A DNA stretch of 39,161 bases from M3007 sp046296435 (GCA_046296435.1 JBKBLI010000031.1:1-39161); one strand, 5' to 3'; positions 25,743 to 34,940 are shown, counted from the first letter of the stretch. The notes: generated from the sequence alone by a model not told the origin. Numbers and translations: made by a program.

Positions 25743-26534
25743 ATGTTGCGTTATCTCCTCGTTCTATGTTTTTGGGTCTCGCTCTTTGCCTGCGTGCAAA
25801 ATCAGACTACCGAAACGCCCCCACCCGCTTCTGCCGCCGNNNNNNNNNNNNNNNNNNNNNNNNNNNNNNNNNNNNNNNNNNNNNNNNNNNNNNNNNNNNN
25901 NNNNNNNNNNNNNNNNNNNNNNNNNNNNNNNNNNNNNNGGCGCCCGACCCAGAGCAACGAGTCTCAGTTCGAACAATTGATGGCCGACTACGAGGGCGCA
26001 GACCGCGTGATCTGGCAAAAACCTGAATTGGTGTTAGATCTGTTGGGCGACCTGGAAAATAAGACGGTGGCCGATATTGGCGCGGGACACGGCTACTTTT
26101 CGTTTAGGTTAGCCCGCAGGTCCTCCAAAGTGTTGGCCATTGAAATCGATGCCGGCATGCTGCAATTCATCGATAGCATACAGTCGCTCATGGGCGAGCG
26201 CATGAAAGCCCAAATCGAAACGCGACTAACCGACCCCAACGATCCCGGGCTGCGCGAGTCAGAGGCCGACGCTGTGCTGATCGTCAATACCTACGCCTAT
26301 CTCGAACGCCGACTGGAATATTTGACCCGACTGTTGGCCGGGATGAAGCCTGGCGGCAAATTGCTGATCATAGATTTCAAGCGTAACAGCGCCCCATACA
26401 TCTCGCACGATACGCCGACGGCGCCGCTTCGGCAAGTGGTTGGCGAGTTGGAGCAGGCGGGCTTTGTCATTGAAAAAGCCGACAACCAAACGCTGGATTA
26501 CCAATACATCGTCACGGCGGTCAAACCGCGCTGA
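25743..26534 (+). CDS. lipoprotein class I SAM-dependent methyltransferase (interrupted by a gap)
   Basis: A lipobox LFAC gives lipidated Cys17. After the gap the sequence contains the methyltransferase core: WQKPELVLDLLGDLENKTVADIGAGHGYFSFRLA, where GAGHGYF is SAM motif I, then the acidic AIEIDAG and DAVLIVNTYAYL, and GGKLLIIDFK. This is a common Bacteroidota family whose substrate is unknown. A lipoprotein anchor on a SAM enzyme is odd, since SAM is cytoplasmic, but it is seen in this family. The 99 N are a multiple of three and keep the frame, but their length is not reliable. The site-2 protease gene follows after 16 bases. Confidence 0.85.
   Translation: MLRYLLVLCFWVSLFACVQNQTTETPPPASAAXXXXXXXXXXXXXXXXXXXXXXXXXXXXXXXXXXRPTQSNESQFEQLMADYEGADRVIWQKPELVLDLLGDLENKTVADIGAGHGYFSFRLARRSSKVLAIEIDAGMLQFIDSIQSLMGERMKAQIETRLTDPNDPGLRESEADAVLIVNTYAYLERRLEYLTRLLAGMKPGGKLLIIDFKRNSAPYISHDTPTAPLRQVVGELEQAGFVIEKADNQTLDYQYIVTAVKPR
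25840..25938. other. assembly gap (99 N)
   Basis: Ninety-nine unknown bases within the N-terminal part of the methyltransferase gene, between the lipoprotein signal and the catalytic domain. Confidence 0.95.
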
Positions 26535-26550
26535 CCTAATTCTTTTACGC

Positions 26551-27711
26551 ATGCGCAACTCGCTCAGATTGTTTACCTGGCTCGGCATTCCGGTGTATAT
26601 ACACTGGAGTTTCGGGCTGATTTTTTTGTATATCCTGTACATTGCCAACCGCCAGGGATACAATGGCATAGAAACGCTTTGGTTTACGGGGCTTTTCCTG
26701 TCGCTGTTTGCTTGTGTGCTCCTGCACGAGTACGGCCACGCGATGGCTGCGCGTCGCTACGGCGTAGGTACGCGCGACATTGTGCTCATGCCCATAGGCG
26801 GCATGGCGCGTTTGGAGAAAATGCCCGAGAAGCCATGGCAGGAATTTGTAGTGGCCCTCGCCGGTCCGCTGGTCAATGTCGCTATTGCTTTGGCTTTGGG
26901 CTTCGCGGTATGGGTCGCATACCCGTCCGAGCAGTTAGAAATGCTGCGATACGCCCTGGAAGACGTGGATTTCGGCGAGTCGCTCAGCCCCTCCAGGCTC
27001 TTGCGCTACACGGTGACGCTGATTCTGTCGAATGTGGTACTGGTGATTTTCAACCTGATTCCGGCATTCCCAATGGATGGCGGGCGCGTGCTGCGCGCCC
27101 TTCTGGCCATGCGCATAGGGCGCTCCCGCGCTACGCGCATTGCGGCGGCGGTAGGTCAGATCCTTGCGTTCGGATTTGTGCTCCTGGGTTTGTACTCTGA
27201 AAATTACATGCTGGCCATACTGGGCATCTTCGTGATCATGGCCGCGCGCAACGAAAATGCAGCGGTGCAAACGGAGACCCTATGGACGGGCTTTTCGACC
27301 GGCGAGGTGATGCGTCGCGATTTCAGGATCTTGCGCGCGGATCAGCCGGTCGCTGAGGCGTTCGATCTGCTGCGGCAGGGTAGCGAGCGGCACTTTTTGG
27401 TGCTGTACCCCGATCAGGACGGCGGCAGACCCATCGGCGCCCTAAACGAGGATACGCTGTGCCGAGCGCTGATGCAGGGAAGCGCCCATATCCAGGTGGG
27501 CGATCTGGCGCATCAGGTCCCTATACTTTCTACCCATGCGCCCCTGAGCGAGGCTGCTGCGTACCTGTTGTATAGCAAGCACGATATCGTGGCGGTAAGC
27601 GACGCGACGGGCAGCCTGGTCGGCGCGCTGGATACAGACGATTTGCAGCGTTTTCGGCGCCTACGGGAGGTGTGGCGGCAGTCGCTACAGGCTGTCAAAT
27701 CAGATCTCTGA
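26551..27711 (+). CDS. site-2 protease family membrane metalloprotease with CBS domains
   Basis: A 386-residue protein with about six transmembrane helices. It carries the zinc motif HEYGH (residues 59-63) and the second ligand motif NLIPAFPMDGGRVLRA (near 170-185). GGMARLEKMPEKPWQEFVVALAGPLVN lies between, as in the SpoIVFB-like branch. A pair of CBS domains (about residues 250-370) could sense adenine nucleotides. Such enzymes cut membrane-bound regulators; the substrate is unknown. The last 17 bases overlap the 3' end of the convergent protease gene. Confidence 0.92.
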   Translation: MRNSLRLFTWLGIPVYIHWSFGLIFLYILYIANRQGYNGIETLWFTGLFLSLFACVLLHEYGHAMAARRYGVGTRDIVLMPIGGMARLEKMPEKPWQEFVVALAGPLVNVAIALALGFAVWVAYPSEQLEMLRYALEDVDFGESLSPSRLLRYTVTLILSNVVLVIFNLIPAFPMDGGRVLRALLAMRIGRSRATRIAAAVGQILAFGFVLLGLYSENYMLAILGIFVIMAARNENAAVQTETLWTGFSTGEVMRRDFRILRADQPVAEAFDLLRQGSERHFLVLYPDQDGGRPIGALNEDTLCRALMQGSAHIQVGDLAHQVPILSTHAPLSEAAAYLLYSKHDIVAVSDATGSLVGALDTDDLQRFRRLREVWRQSLQAVKSDL

Positions 27712-28921
27712 GTTTGAGCCGCAAGCGTATTTTTTGTTCTTCCCGTCTTACGATCAGGTTCAGGCGTTTACGGCCGGGTTTGCTCAGCTTTTGCTGCAAT
27801 TCGTCTAAGGTGTAGATGGCGGCGCTCCAAAGCCCCACGCGCAGTATTTCGTCGCCCTGCCGGACGCCCGCCTCCGCAGCCGGCGACCCCGGCAGCACTT
27901 TTTGCACAAAATATCGGTTGAGGTGCGGGCTGGAGGCGTAAAGGCTCATGCCGCTTCGGTCGTAACGAAAACGCCGGTTGTAGTGGCGCGTAGGCTTGAG
28001 CAGCAGGCGGCTGCCAAGGTAGTCGAATACGACGATATAGCGGCTGAGTAGCACATTGCCGATCAGGCCGTTGCGGTTGTTCATGTATTCGAGATATTTC
28101 AGCGAGTCGATGGTCTGAAAAAAGGTGATCACCTCGAACTGCTCCTGACCGCCGATGCGCAGCCTCTGGGTGCGCCCCACAAATCCAGTCAGGTAGCCGC
28201 CAAGGCCCATGGCGATGTTGTTGGGAATCGCCTGCTCCGGGATTTTGAGCAGCGGGTGCGTGTCGTCGAAGACCAGTAAGGGAAGCCCTGCGCCTGTATC
28301 CACCAGCAGCTTGACCGTCGCTTCCTCTTGCGTGCTGACTGAAATTGCTGCCTGAATATAAGCCTTGTTGCGGAATAGCTCCATTTGTATCTCCTCGTAT
28401 TCGCCAGGCTTGCTTTTGAATTCGCTGCGAAGCATGAGCGTGATGACGCGCCGCTCATAATTGATCTGGATGAGGTAGCGGGAAAAAACCTTGCCCGCCA
28501 AGATGCCGTTGATCTGAATGCCCGCGTACTCTTCAAAATGGAAAATATCGTCCTCCATAATGAGCAGGTCTTCGCTGGGGGCGTGCGCCCTGCCGGGTAT
28601 ATCCAGACGTATCCGGCGTACCAGATAGGCCGTCAACTCGGTCTCCATATCGGTCCCCTTCACCTTGAAGGTTCGCTCGTACTTGAGGTTGAGCAGCATG
28701 CCAATTTCCTTTTGGCATATCAAGGTGTGTTCCGCGCCGGTGTCGTAAATAAATCGCAGCGGCAGTTGGCCTTGCACCGTCAGGTTGAGTACGATGAAAT
28801 TATTGACATACTCAAACGGTATGTCCATCCGGTTTTTATCGTCGTTGATGTAAAAACCGGTCTGGGCCTCACCCGGCAGCGGCATGGACAAGGCCAGCGC
28901 AATCCACCACCACAAACGCAT
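27695..28921 (-). CDS. tandem retropepsin-like aspartic protease with PDZ domain
   Basis: A 408-residue exported protein with a signal peptide ending PLPGEAQ (about residue 20). Two retropepsin-like domains each carry a DTGA motif: FIYDTGAEHTLI (near residue 63) and LLVDTGAGLPLLV (near 205). Both halves of the catalytic pair are thus in one chain. A C-terminal PDZ domain (about 320-400; VQKVLPGSPAAEAGVRQGDEIL) follows. This layout is known among Bacteroidota 'aspartyl protease family' proteins of unsettled function. ATG at 28921 gives the signal peptide; it lies 5 bases after the SLC13 gene, so the two are co-transcribed. Confidence 0.88.
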   Translation of the reverse strand: MRLWWWIALALSMPLPGEAQTGFYINDDKNRMDIPFEYVNNFIVLNLTVQGQLPLRFIYDTGAEHTLICQKEIGMLLNLKYERTFKVKGTDMETELTAYLVRRIRLDIPGRAHAPSEDLLIMEDDIFHFEEYAGIQINGILAGKVFSRYLIQINYERRVITLMLRSEFKSKPGEYEEIQMELFRNKAYIQAAISVSTQEEATVKLLVDTGAGLPLLVFDDTHPLLKIPEQAIPNNIAMGLGGYLTGFVGRTQRLRIGGQEQFEVITFFQTIDSLKYLEYMNNRNGLIGNVLLSRYIVVFDYLGSRLLLKPTRHYNRRFRYDRSGMSLYASSPHLNRYFVQKVLPGSPAAEAGVRQGDEILRVGLWSAAIYTLDELQQKLSKPGRKRLNLIVRREEQKIRLRLKLRDLI

Positions 28922-28926
28922 GGTTT

Positions 28927-30363
28927 TCAAAGATTGATACCCCAAAGAACTGGGAGTAGGGTGTAAATGAACGCCATCAAAAGCAATACGGCGATCAGAT
29001 CCAGCAAAAAACCCGCCTTGGTCATGTCGCGCACCCGCAGATAGCCCGCGCTGAACACGATGGTGTTGGGCGCCGTGGCAATGGGCAGCCCAAACCCGAT
29101 GGAAGCCGCCAGACCCGCGCTGAACAACAAGCCCAGCTTGTCGGCGCCAATCGCTCCCGCCAAAACGGCAAGTATGGGCAGCATGATCGAAATCGTGGCG
29201 ATATTGGATGCAATCTCGCTCAGGATCACGACAATCAGCAGGATGGAGAGCAGCGTCAAGGCCGGAGGCAGGTGGCTCAGCCCGTTCATCCAATTGCCGA
29301 TCCATGCGGCCAGGCCGCTATCCTCAAACCCTTTTGCCAAGGCCAGTCCGCCCCCAAAAAACAACAAAACGCCCCACGGAATACCCATGGCCGTAGGCCA
29401 ATCCATCAAGGTCTCGCCTTGGGAGGAGGGCCTGGCGCCCGACGGAATAAGAAACAACAGGATAGCCCCGACAATGGCGACGATGGTATCGTTGATCGGC
29501 GGTAGGTACCTGTACCAGAGCAAGCCGCCGCTAAGCCACGCCGCAACCACCACGCCGAAAAGCGCAGCCAAACGCTTCTCAGGAACGCTTAGCGGCGTCG
29601 AGGCGCTCGCCGTACGAAAATTTTCGTCGTTGGCAGAAAAAGCCGCTCTCCGCGTCGGAAACATCCACAACAGCATGATCCAGCAAAGCAACAGCAAGAC
29701 CGCCGCCAAAGGAAACGCAAACTGAAACCACTGCCAAAACGAAATGGCGTGCCCCATTTTTTCTTCCACATAACCCACAAATATGGCATTGGTGGGCGTG
29801 CCCACAATGGTCGCCATGCCCCCGATAGAGCAGGCGTAAGCAACGCCAAGCATCAGCGCACGCTGGAAATTGAGGACGCGCCGGTCTCCAGAAGCGCCCG
29901 CGCCGCCTGGAGCAGCCACCGCAATGGCGACCGGAGTCATCATGACGGCGGTAGCCGTATTGCTGATCCACATGGATATGAATGCTGTGGCAGCCATAAA
30001 ACCAAGTATGATCCCGCGGGGATTGCGCCCAAACCAGCCGATCATGCGCATCGCAATGCGGCGGTGCAGGTTCCAGCGCTCGATGGCCCGCCCAAACAAA
30101 AAACCGCTCAAAAACAAAAACACCACCTCGCTCCCGTACGTCGCCGATACCTCTTTGAGCGAGATGATCCCGCACAGCGGAAACAAAACCAGCGGCAGCA
30201 GCGCCGTCACCGCAAAAGGCACGGACTCCGATATCCACCACACCGACATCCACAGCGTGATACCGGCCGCGTAGCGCACCGACGGATCCAGCCCAGTATA
30301 AAAAAGGGCCATCATCGCAAAAGAAGCCGGCCCGAGAAAGACGTAAAACAATCGGCTTTTCAT
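28927..30363 (-). CDS. DASS/SLC13-family sodium:dicarboxylate (or sulfate) symporter
   Basis: A 478-residue transporter with about 11-12 helices. Two Ser-Asn-Thr type motifs of the family are visible: MWISNTATAVMMTPVA (near residue 135) and the second-half hairpin ASNIATISIMLPILA (near 390), which bind sodium and the carboxylate substrate. WWISESVPFAVTALLPLVLFP is the usual N-terminal signature. Substrates are C4-dicarboxylates, citrate or sulfate; this sequence alone does not decide. It is the first gene of a two-gene operon with the retropepsin-PDZ protein. Confidence 0.93.
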   Translation of the reverse strand: MKSRLFYVFLGPASFAMMALFYTGLDPSVRYAAGITLWMSVWWISESVPFAVTALLPLVLFPLCGIISLKEVSATYGSEVVFLFLSGFLFGRAIERWNLHRRIAMRMIGWFGRNPRGIILGFMAATAFISMWISNTATAVMMTPVAIAVAAPGGAGASGDRRVLNFQRALMLGVAYACSIGGMATIVGTPTNAIFVGYVEEKMGHAISFWQWFQFAFPLAAVLLLLCWIMLLWMFPTRRAAFSANDENFRTASASTPLSVPEKRLAALFGVVVAAWLSGGLLWYRYLPPINDTIVAIVGAILLFLIPSGARPSSQGETLMDWPTAMGIPWGVLLFFGGGLALAKGFEDSGLAAWIGNWMNGLSHLPPALTLLSILLIVVILSEIASNIATISIMLPILAVLAGAIGADKLGLLFSAGLAASIGFGLPIATAPNTIVFSAGYLRVRDMTKAGFLLDLIAVLLLMAFIYTLLPVLWGINL

Positions 30364-30577
30364 CTCTGCATCAAATTTTGGGGTAAAATTAGCTTAAAAC
30401 TCAGCCTCAGGCCCGTGGATCCCAAAAAACAGACCGTTTAGAAACGTTTTCCATTTGAAATGTCGCGTTTCATGCGCCTGCAGTAAGGCGGATCGATCTC
30501 TGCGCCGACCTCAAAAGCCTCTACGCTCCCTACGCGCGCGCCGTCAGGCCCGTTCCTACATTACCCGCCGCCTGTAA

Positions 30578-31843
30578 TCATGGCGCATCCGGCGCTTCGA
30601 GCAGAAACTTGCGGGTCATTTCGAGCGCGTAGATCGCCGTCATGTGTATGTTTTTGATCCGGTCGCGCCCAAAGATGTGCCTGGCGGCGACGCAGCGTTG
30701 CCGGTCGGCTACAGCCATCCACACGGAGCCGACGGGCTTGTCGGGCGTGCCGCCGTCAGGCCCTGCGATGCCCGACACGGCGACGGCGACGTCCGCGCCG
30801 ACAGCTTGAAGCGCGCCGACAGCCATTTCGCGGACGGTCTGCTCGCTCACGGCGCCGTGTTGGGCGAGGGTCTCGGGTCGCACCCCAAGCAGGCTTTGTT
30901 TCAGTTCGTACGAATAGGCCACAATCGAGCCGGGGAAGTAGCGCGACGAACCGGGTATCGAGGTGATCAGGTGCGCGATATAGCCGCCGGTACAGCTCTC
31001 GGCTGTGCAGAGTTGTTTGTTTCGGGTCAGCAACAGGCGCCCTACGACCTCCTCCAGGCGCTCCTCCCCGACGCCATAGACCACGTCGTCGATGAGCCGG
31101 CGCACCCGAGCGATCTGGAGCGCGACCTCTTGCTCCAGAGCCGCCTGGGCGTCGGCGTCTGCGCCCAACTCTCCATACCCGCTTAGGCGAATTTTCAACT
31201 CGCCCAAACCGGGCAGATAGGCCAATTTGAGGTGCGGGGGCAGGGCGTCTTCCCAGTCGGCGATGCGCGCGGCCAAGGCGGTTTCGCCGATACATGCCGT
31301 GCGGAGCGTGCGGTGGACGATGGGGCGCAGCGCGAAGCGCTCGCGCAAGCGCCGCTCCACTTGTTCGCTCATCAGGTGTTGCATCTCGAAGGGTACCCCG
31401 GGCAAGGAGATCAATACCTGATCTCCGCGCTCGAACCACATGCCCGGCGCCGTTCCCATCTTGTTGGGTAGGATGAGGGCGCGCGAGGGCAACATGGCTT
31501 GCTCGCGCAGGGTGGGCGGAGTGGAGCGTCCGGTTCGCTCAAAATAGCGCGCGATATGCCGGTAAGTCTCCTCGTGAAAGACCAGAACGTCGCCAACCCA
31601 CTCGCACAGCACGTTTTTGGTGATGTCGTCTTTGGTGGGGCCTAACCCCCCGGTGGTGATGATCAGCGGCGCGTCGATCCGCTCCAAAGCGGCGCGAATG
31701 GCGTCGCGGGTATCGCCCGTAGTGCTGTGGCCGCTCACGGCAATGCCCAGGTCGTTGAGCCGGCGGCTGATCCACGCGGAGTTGGCGTCGGTAATCTGGC
31801 CGATGAGCAATTCGTCGCCAATAGTGAGGATGTGTGCGTGCAT
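30578..31843 (-). CDS. cinA: CinA family nicotinamide-nucleotide amidase
   Basis: A 421-residue two-domain protein. The N-terminal COG1058 domain (residues 1-170) starts MHAHILTIGDELLIGQITDANSAW and has the ITTGGLGPTKDD motif. The C-terminal PncC amidase domain (about 260-415) has CTAESCTGG, with the catalytic serine near residue 278, and SGIAGPDGGTPDKPVG. The enzyme deamidates nicotinamide mononucleotide to the nicotinate form in pyridine nucleotide salvage. ATG at 31843 gives the conserved N-terminus; the open frame upstream is not conserved. Stands alone, about 215 bases from its downstream neighbour. Confidence 0.95.
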   Translation of the reverse strand: MHAHILTIGDELLIGQITDANSAWISRRLNDLGIAVSGHSTTGDTRDAIRAALERIDAPLIITTGGLGPTKDDITKNVLCEWVGDVLVFHEETYRHIARYFERTGRSTPPTLREQAMLPSRALILPNKMGTAPGMWFERGDQVLISLPGVPFEMQHLMSEQVERRLRERFALRPIVHRTLRTACIGETALAARIADWEDALPPHLKLAYLPGLGELKIRLSGYGELGADADAQAALEQEVALQIARVRRLIDDVVYGVGEERLEEVVGRLLLTRNKQLCTAESCTGGYIAHLITSIPGSSRYFPGSIVAYSYELKQSLLGVRPETLAQHGAVSEQTVREMAVGALQAVGADVAVAVSGIAGPDGGTPDKPVGSVWMAVADRQRCVAARHIFGRDRIKNIHMTAIYALEMTRKFLLEAPDAP

Positions 31844-32255
31844 GATTTGCGAAAATATCAAAAAACGCCGCCCGCCGCATTTCATTGCGCGTTACCGCAC
31901 AGCTTATGGCGTTTGGCCGAAATATCCCTCCCCAAAAGCCGCCGCAATCCGGATCGATTGTACTTGCTCAAAATTCGCTCCGGGCGCAGGCGCGATTCCG
32001 GTTTTTTTGAAAAAAAGGGCGTCGTCCTGCGCCATCCCCCGCTCCCGCTTCTCCCGCCCGCAGGGGCCGCTGCGCCGCTCTGGCCTTTTCCCCGGCCAAA
32101 AACATGCGACCTGGCTTTTGCGTAAAAGACAAGCAAAACGCAGGATGGGGAAAATGGTTTCGCCGGCCGGGTTGAATTAACTGGTATGCCCCGCTCCTTT
32201 GCGCGCCCGCCCCCTTTGCCCTTGCCCGCCTGCGTCGCGTTTTTTTTCAAAAAAA
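31844..32255. other. intergenic region upstream of cinA
   Basis: No gene in this region of about 410 bases. It has T7-G-A7 at 32002-32016 and T8-C-A8 at 32240-32256, GC-rich patches between them, and an imperfect -7 box for cinA at 31851-31858 (TATTTTCG on the minus strand). Short open frames here have no coding features. Confidence 0.5.
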
Positions 32256-32256
32256 A
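32240..32256. repeat. T8-C-A8 palindromic tract
   Basis: The longest member of the T-tract/A-tract set: eight T, C, eight A. It directly follows (on the minus strand) the terminator of the FAS1 gene. Confidence 0.6.
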
Positions 32257-32292
32257 CAAAAAAGGCCGCTCCACGCGTAGCGGAACGGCCTT
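32256..32292 (-). terminator. Rho-independent terminator after the FAS1 gene
   Basis: On the minus strand, a 13-base-pair stem (with two G-T pairs) and a 5-base loop between 32262 and 32292 is followed by TTTT beginning at 32261. It lies 30 bases after the FAS1 stop codon. Confidence 0.88.
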
Positions 32293-32322
32293 ACAGAAAA
32301 CAAATTCACAACTTCATCACCA

Positions 32323-33306
32323 TCAAGGGAGTAGCACGCGGTCGATCACATGCACTACGCCGTTGGTGGTCAGGACGTCGGGGATAATCATATTGGCCGG
32401 CGCGGCGTTGCCGTTGCCGCGCACGGTCAGGACGCCGTTGTTGAAGGCGCCGAGCGTGAGGTTGACGCCGCCGAGCGGCTCAACGGCTCCTGCGTTCATC
32501 TCTGAGGTGAATTTGCCGCCGTTGGCCACGACGTGATTGAGCAGCACGGCCGTCACGAGGTCTTTGGGGAGTTTGCGGATGTCTGCAGGTACGTTGAGCG
32601 CGACGCCGAGATCTACGCCAAGCTGGCGGAATGCGGCGTCGCTTGGAGCGAATACCGTGAAGGAGGGGCTGCCCGGAGAGGCCGTCAGAGCGCCGGCCAA
32701 TTCGGCGTACAAGACCGCCTCGACCAGGAAGGACAGTTCCGGTCCGCGGAATACCTTGGCGTCTTTGAGCGCGATGGCCGACTGTACGATGTCGGCGCCT
32801 GTGGCCAGCAGCACTTTGTCGATCACGTGCACCGTCCCGTTTTGGGCCATGACGTCGGTGGCGAGGATCTTCGAGCCGTTGATGTAGCGATCGGCGCCAC
32901 GGCTGACGAAGCGGCACATAGGCCCGAGGGCCGTGGCGACCATGCCGCCCTGGCTGATATTGGCGCCGGCCAGGTTGCCGTTGCTCACGTGGTAGAGCAG
33001 CGTGCTGGTCAGGAATTCGCGCTGCAATACGGCGAGGTCGTCGCCCGAGTTGAGTCCCAGTCGCGCGAAGGCCGTATTGGTGGGTGCAAACACCGTGAAC
33101 GCGCCCGACGGATCGCCCGGGTTGGGGTTAGACAGGGTGACCGCCACGCCGCCTTGTACGGCGGCGGATTCGAGGGTGCTGAAGTCGGCATTGGCCACGG
33201 CAATGGCGGCGATGGAGGGCAATACCTCGGCGTCGTCTTTTTTGCAGGCGGCGAGGAAACTGATGAAAAGCGCTGCGAAAAGCGCTATGCGAGGTTGAGA
33301 TACCAT
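32323..33306 (-). CDS. lipoprotein with two fasciclin (FAS1) domains
   Basis: A 327-residue protein with a lipobox LAAC (Cys21). Two FAS1 domains follow (about residues 30-170 and 175-325). Each has the H1 box, FTVFAPTNTAFARLG and FTVFAPSDAAFRQLG, and the H2 box ending VHVIDKVLL and VHVIDRVLL. FAS1 domains mediate adhesion or binding at the cell surface. It lies 32 bases after the beta-barrel gene on the same strand, so both are probably made together, and it ends just before a strong terminator. Confidence 0.93.
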   Translation of the reverse strand: MVSQPRIALFAALFISFLAACKKDDAEVLPSIAAIAVANADFSTLESAAVQGGVAVTLSNPNPGDPSGAFTVFAPTNTAFARLGLNSGDDLAVLQREFLTSTLLYHVSNGNLAGANISQGGMVATALGPMCRFVSRGADRYINGSKILATDVMAQNGTVHVIDKVLLATGADIVQSAIALKDAKVFRGPELSFLVEAVLYAELAGALTASPGSPSFTVFAPSDAAFRQLGVDLGVALNVPADIRKLPKDLVTAVLLNHVVANGGKFTSEMNAGAVEPLGGVNLTLGAFNNGVLTVRGNGNAAPANMIIPDVLTTNGVVHVIDRVLLP

Positions 33307-33338
33307 GTTGAATAGTTTTTTTTTGATGAAAAAATGGG

Positions 33339-34214
33339 TTAGAGCGCGTACACCAGTCCGAAGGAGTAGCCGGTGGCCTCGCCGATGTTGCGGCCGGAGA
33401 GGTACTTGTTGACGCCTGCCGACAGGCCAAAGCCGCCCGCCACCGGGACGTACAGGTTGAGGCCGGCGCGGGTGAAGGTGACGTCGGTAGCCGGGAAGTT
33501 GCCCACGAAGCCTTCGCCGAGGATGTTGACGCCACCGTCGCTGGTCTGGCCTGCATACCAGGCATCGATGTAGAAATAGCGACCGGCATAGCCGGCTTTT
33601 ACCTCGCCGATCAAGGCGTTGGGCACGTCGCCGCTGCGCAGGCTATACCCGATCTGAGTCGTGGCAAACAGCCCCATGCGGCTCTGAAGATGCGCGCCGC
33701 CGACGGCGTTGAGCGCCGTGGCGCGGTTGCCGATGGCCAGGATGGATTGCAGGCCCTCGTCGGCGCGGTAGCTGCCGAGCGGCGTGCGCACGCCTGCGGC
33801 GGCCATAAACGCCAGGCGGTTGTCGCCCAGCATCAGTTCCAAGGGGCGGTACTTGAGGTGCAGGGACAGATCCTGGATACCGCTGCGCTCGTTTTCGAAG
33901 CCCAGTTCGTCGAGGATGGTCTGCGAAGCGTTGCCGCGGGCGCTGATGTAGGGCAGCCCGGCGCTGATCTCGAAGCGGTCGCTCAGGGCATACTGCGCAT
34001 AGAGCGAAACGCTGTTGATGCGCACGTCGTTGAAGATCGGCACGCCCTTTACTTCGAGCGGCACGAGGAATACATTGTCGTAGCTTTCGGCGTTGTAAGA
34101 AAGGGCGACGGCGCCTTTGCCTTTGGGGTTGAAAAAGCCGTTGACGGGGCTTTGGGCGATCAGATGCTGGGCCAAAAGTGCGGAAGCCAGCATAAAGAAA
34201 AGTCTCAGTTGCAT
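33339..34214 (-). CDS. outer-membrane beta-barrel protein
   Basis: A 291-residue protein with a signal peptide ending at LIAQ (residue 21). Alternating polar and hydrophobic strands run throughout: RINSVSLYAQYALSDRFEISAGLPYI, LAFMAAAGVRTPLGSYR, YFYIDAWYAG. It ends in an aromatic-containing strand, GYSFGLVYAL. This fits a 10-14-strand barrel of the transporter/porin-like kind ('MetA-pathway phenol' group is possible). It probably forms an operon with the FAS1 lipoprotein that follows. Confidence 0.8.
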   Translation of the reverse strand: MQLRLFFMLASALLAQHLIAQSPVNGFFNPKGKGAVALSYNAESYDNVFLVPLEVKGVPIFNDVRINSVSLYAQYALSDRFEISAGLPYISARGNASQTILDELGFENERSGIQDLSLHLKYRPLELMLGDNRLAFMAAAGVRTPLGSYRADEGLQSILAIGNRATALNAVGGAHLQSRMGLFATTQIGYSLRSGDVPNALIGEVKAGYAGRYFYIDAWYAGQTSDGGVNILGEGFVGNFPATDVTFTRAGLNLYVPVAGGFGLSAGVNKYLSGRNIGEATGYSFGLVYAL

Positions 34215-34313
34215 ACGATGAAAAAAAATTTGTGTGAAAGTTGGATAGTTGCGTAAGCCTTACGTCTGGCATTTACGCGACCAAAGGGGGGGCTGGATTT
34301 TTTTGCCGAAAAA

Positions 34314-34326
34314 TTTTTCAAAAAAA
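34314..34326. repeat. T5-C-A7 tract
   Basis: Another member of the T-tract/A-tract set, in the region between the divergent barrel gene and the exported protein gene. Confidence 0.4.
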
Positions 34327-34389
34327 TCCATTGCGCGCGCCAAAAACTTCCACAAAAGCGCCCAAACGCCCCTCTGGACGAAAAAAGTG

Positions 34390-34422
34390 CGCATCCGCCA
34401 ATCCCGACCGCACGCGGATGCG
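34390..34422. promoter_or_regulatory. hairpin just upstream of the 34434 gene
   Basis: CGCATCCGC (34390-34398) and GCGGATGCG (34414-34422) form a perfect 9-base-pair stem with a 15-base loop, 11 bases before the ATG at 34434. On the minus strand it is followed, after three bases, by six T, so it could also terminate minus-strand transcription. Confidence 0.45.
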
Positions 34423-34433
34423 TAACGTAGGGT

Positions 34434-34940
34434 ATGAAAAAATGGACATGGCCGCTCCTCGCCCTTTTCGCCTGTGCGCAGCAGGGCGCCGCGCAATTCG
34501 CCATACAAATACAGGCGCCCGAAATGCGCATCTACGCAACGCAACTGATCCAGGGCGACGACGAACTGTGGGGACTGGGCGTCTGGGAAACCCGGTGGGT
34601 GGCCGAGGCGCGGGGCGACAGCCTGTGGCTGCGCGGCGAGATCTTTTTTCGCGAAATGGCCAACGACCACAGCGTGTTCTACGGCAAAGCAGAGCTGGGC
34701 CTGCCCGTCGGCGAACTGGCCGCCTATCCGTTTTGCGCCATTGAGCCGCTGACTATGTCAGGCGGCGTCAAAGGCAATAATGCCGGCGCCGTAGGCTACA
34801 AACGCTACCGCGGAAACGGCCTGGCGGCTTCCGCCCTGATCCGCACCGATACCTTCGGTCCGGACTTGGGCAAGGTGGGCGGAGTGGTGCGCTTCAGACC
34901 CATCGCCCTGCGCCTTTCGTGCAGCGTGGCCATGGACTGA
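34434..34940 (+). CDS. unknown exported protein
   Basis: A 168-residue protein with a signal segment MKKWTWPLLALFACAQQGAA. Cleavage may be before QFAI or, as a lipoprotein, at Cys14 (LFAC). The mature part is beta-rich (FAIQIQAPEMRIYATQLIQGDDELWGLGVWETRW, then SLWLRGEIFFREMANDHSVFYGKAELGL). I recognise no family. It lies alone on the plus strand between minus-strand genes, with a GC-rich hairpin directly before the start, and is followed by a stretch that looks degraded, so it may be truncated at its 3' end. Confidence 0.6.
   Translation: MKKWTWPLLALFACAQQGAAQFAIQIQAPEMRIYATQLIQGDDELWGLGVWETRWVAEARGDSLWLRGEIFFREMANDHSVFYGKAELGLPVGELAAYPFCAIEPLTMSGGVKGNNAGAVGYKRYRGNGLAASALIRTDTFGPDLGKVGGVVRFRPIALRLSCSVAMD

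Noticed and set aside
32002..32016. T7-G-A7 tract as a terminator of cinA or the FAS1 gene
   Set aside because: It lies upstream of cinA on its strand and after a strong FAS1 terminator, and an A/T palindrome with a one-base centre cannot form a stable RNA hairpin.
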